NCBI GenBank assembly: GCA_038277395.1
Contig: CM076191.1
Location: 175,630,552-175,694,551, forward strand
Reading direction: 5' to 3'
DNA length: 64,000 nucleotides
Source: Dryocosmus kuriphilus
Taxonomy: Eukaryota > Arthropoda > Insecta > Hymenoptera > Cynipidae
Shown here: in pieces, positions 63,901-64,000 of the stretch
How positions within the stretch are numbered: position 1 is the stretch's first letter
Layout: each line of letters opens with the position of its first letter
Program-made: the position numbers and the translations under genes
Notes under the pieces: model-generated
Told to the model about the DNA's origin: nothing
Seen by the model: only the letters and a program-made list of their open reading frames with translations
The model's database searches: none

Positions 63901-64000
63901 TTTTTTTTTAATTTGCTGAACCTTGTCGCTTAAAATTAAATATTTACAAACATCTATTGTTATGCTACCATTATTGCAAAAAATTTGTATTTGTTTAAGC

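Larger units (their letters stand above)
40825..64000. repeat. 155-bp satellite DNA array, about 150 copies, open at window end
   Basis: A head-to-tail monomer of 154-156 bp fills the last 23 kb without interruption. Landmarks in each monomer: ACCGGTGGAGAACTCTAG, a T7-T11 run, TTTGCTCAACCT-GTCGCTT, AAAATTAAATATTTAC, ATGCTACCATTATTGCA, TTTGTTTAAACAAG and TTATTTATTTGTAACTTTCT, then an A6-A20 run. Consecutive CCGGTGG positions such as 49421, 49575, 49729, 49884 and 50038 give the spacing. It is AT-rich, with a GTTTAAAC palindrome and paired A- and T-tracts. No CENP-B-box match seen. The array continues past the window. Open frames up to 120 codons on both strands are by-products of the repeat. 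Confidence 0.97.

Noticed and set aside
40825..64000. Many plus- and minus-strand open frames of 60-120 codons
   Set aside because: All are read-outs of the 155-bp satellite, on both strands at the same place, with frame set by A/T-run length; no protein evidence.
40825..64000. CRISPR-like regular repetition
   Set aside because: Repeats are contiguous 155-bp monomers without unique spacers, in a eukaryotic genome; it is a satellite.
40825..64000. CENP-B box in the satellite
   Set aside because: No match to the TTCG....A..CGGG pattern seen in the monomer, so it was not used as support for centromere function.

Overview
This is an AT-rich animal window, almost certainly from an insect. The one clear host gene is a Tweedle (DUF243) cuticular protein with a TATA box, an arthropod TCAGT initiator, spliceosomal introns and a split signal peptide. 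The rest is transposon debris and satellite DNA. I cannot fix the order from sequence alone; a holometabolous insect with a repeat-rich genome fits.

Layout. At 0-6.4 kb there are two copies of a palindromic TA-flanked MITE and a ~0.9 kb element with short inverted ends. At 6.4-12.0 kb lies a compound repeat. It has decayed inverted arms, a microsatellite, a ~160-bp tandem repeat, and an RTE-like LINE inserted inside the fourth tandem copy with a recognisable target-site duplication. It also carries a 29-bp perfect palindrome and a ~200-bp MITE. At 12-32 kb is mostly featureless AT-rich DNA with cryptic simple repeats. Set in it are a tRNA-derived SINE with a 16-bp target duplication, a direct duplication, three further inverted-repeat elements, and one unidentified open segment with coding-like composition (20.1-20.4 kb).

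At 32.4-35.0 kb is the Tweedle gene on the + strand: three coding exons, promoter and poly(A) signal. At 35-40.8 kb is intergenic DNA with a ~790-bp element carrying ~150-bp inverted ends, a 5S rRNA-derived fragment, and cryptic repeats.

From about 40.8 kb to the end of the window is one uninterrupted tandem satellite: monomer 154-156 bp, about 150 copies. The left edge is diverged. Inside there is a clear higher-order structure: a 25-monomer, ~3.88-kb unit present twice in tandem at 42.3-50.0 kb, with rearranged partial copies further right. All short open frames there are by-products of the repeat.

The window shows no gene network. The Tweedle gene is a structural cuticle gene standing alone about 6 kb from the edge of a large satellite block.
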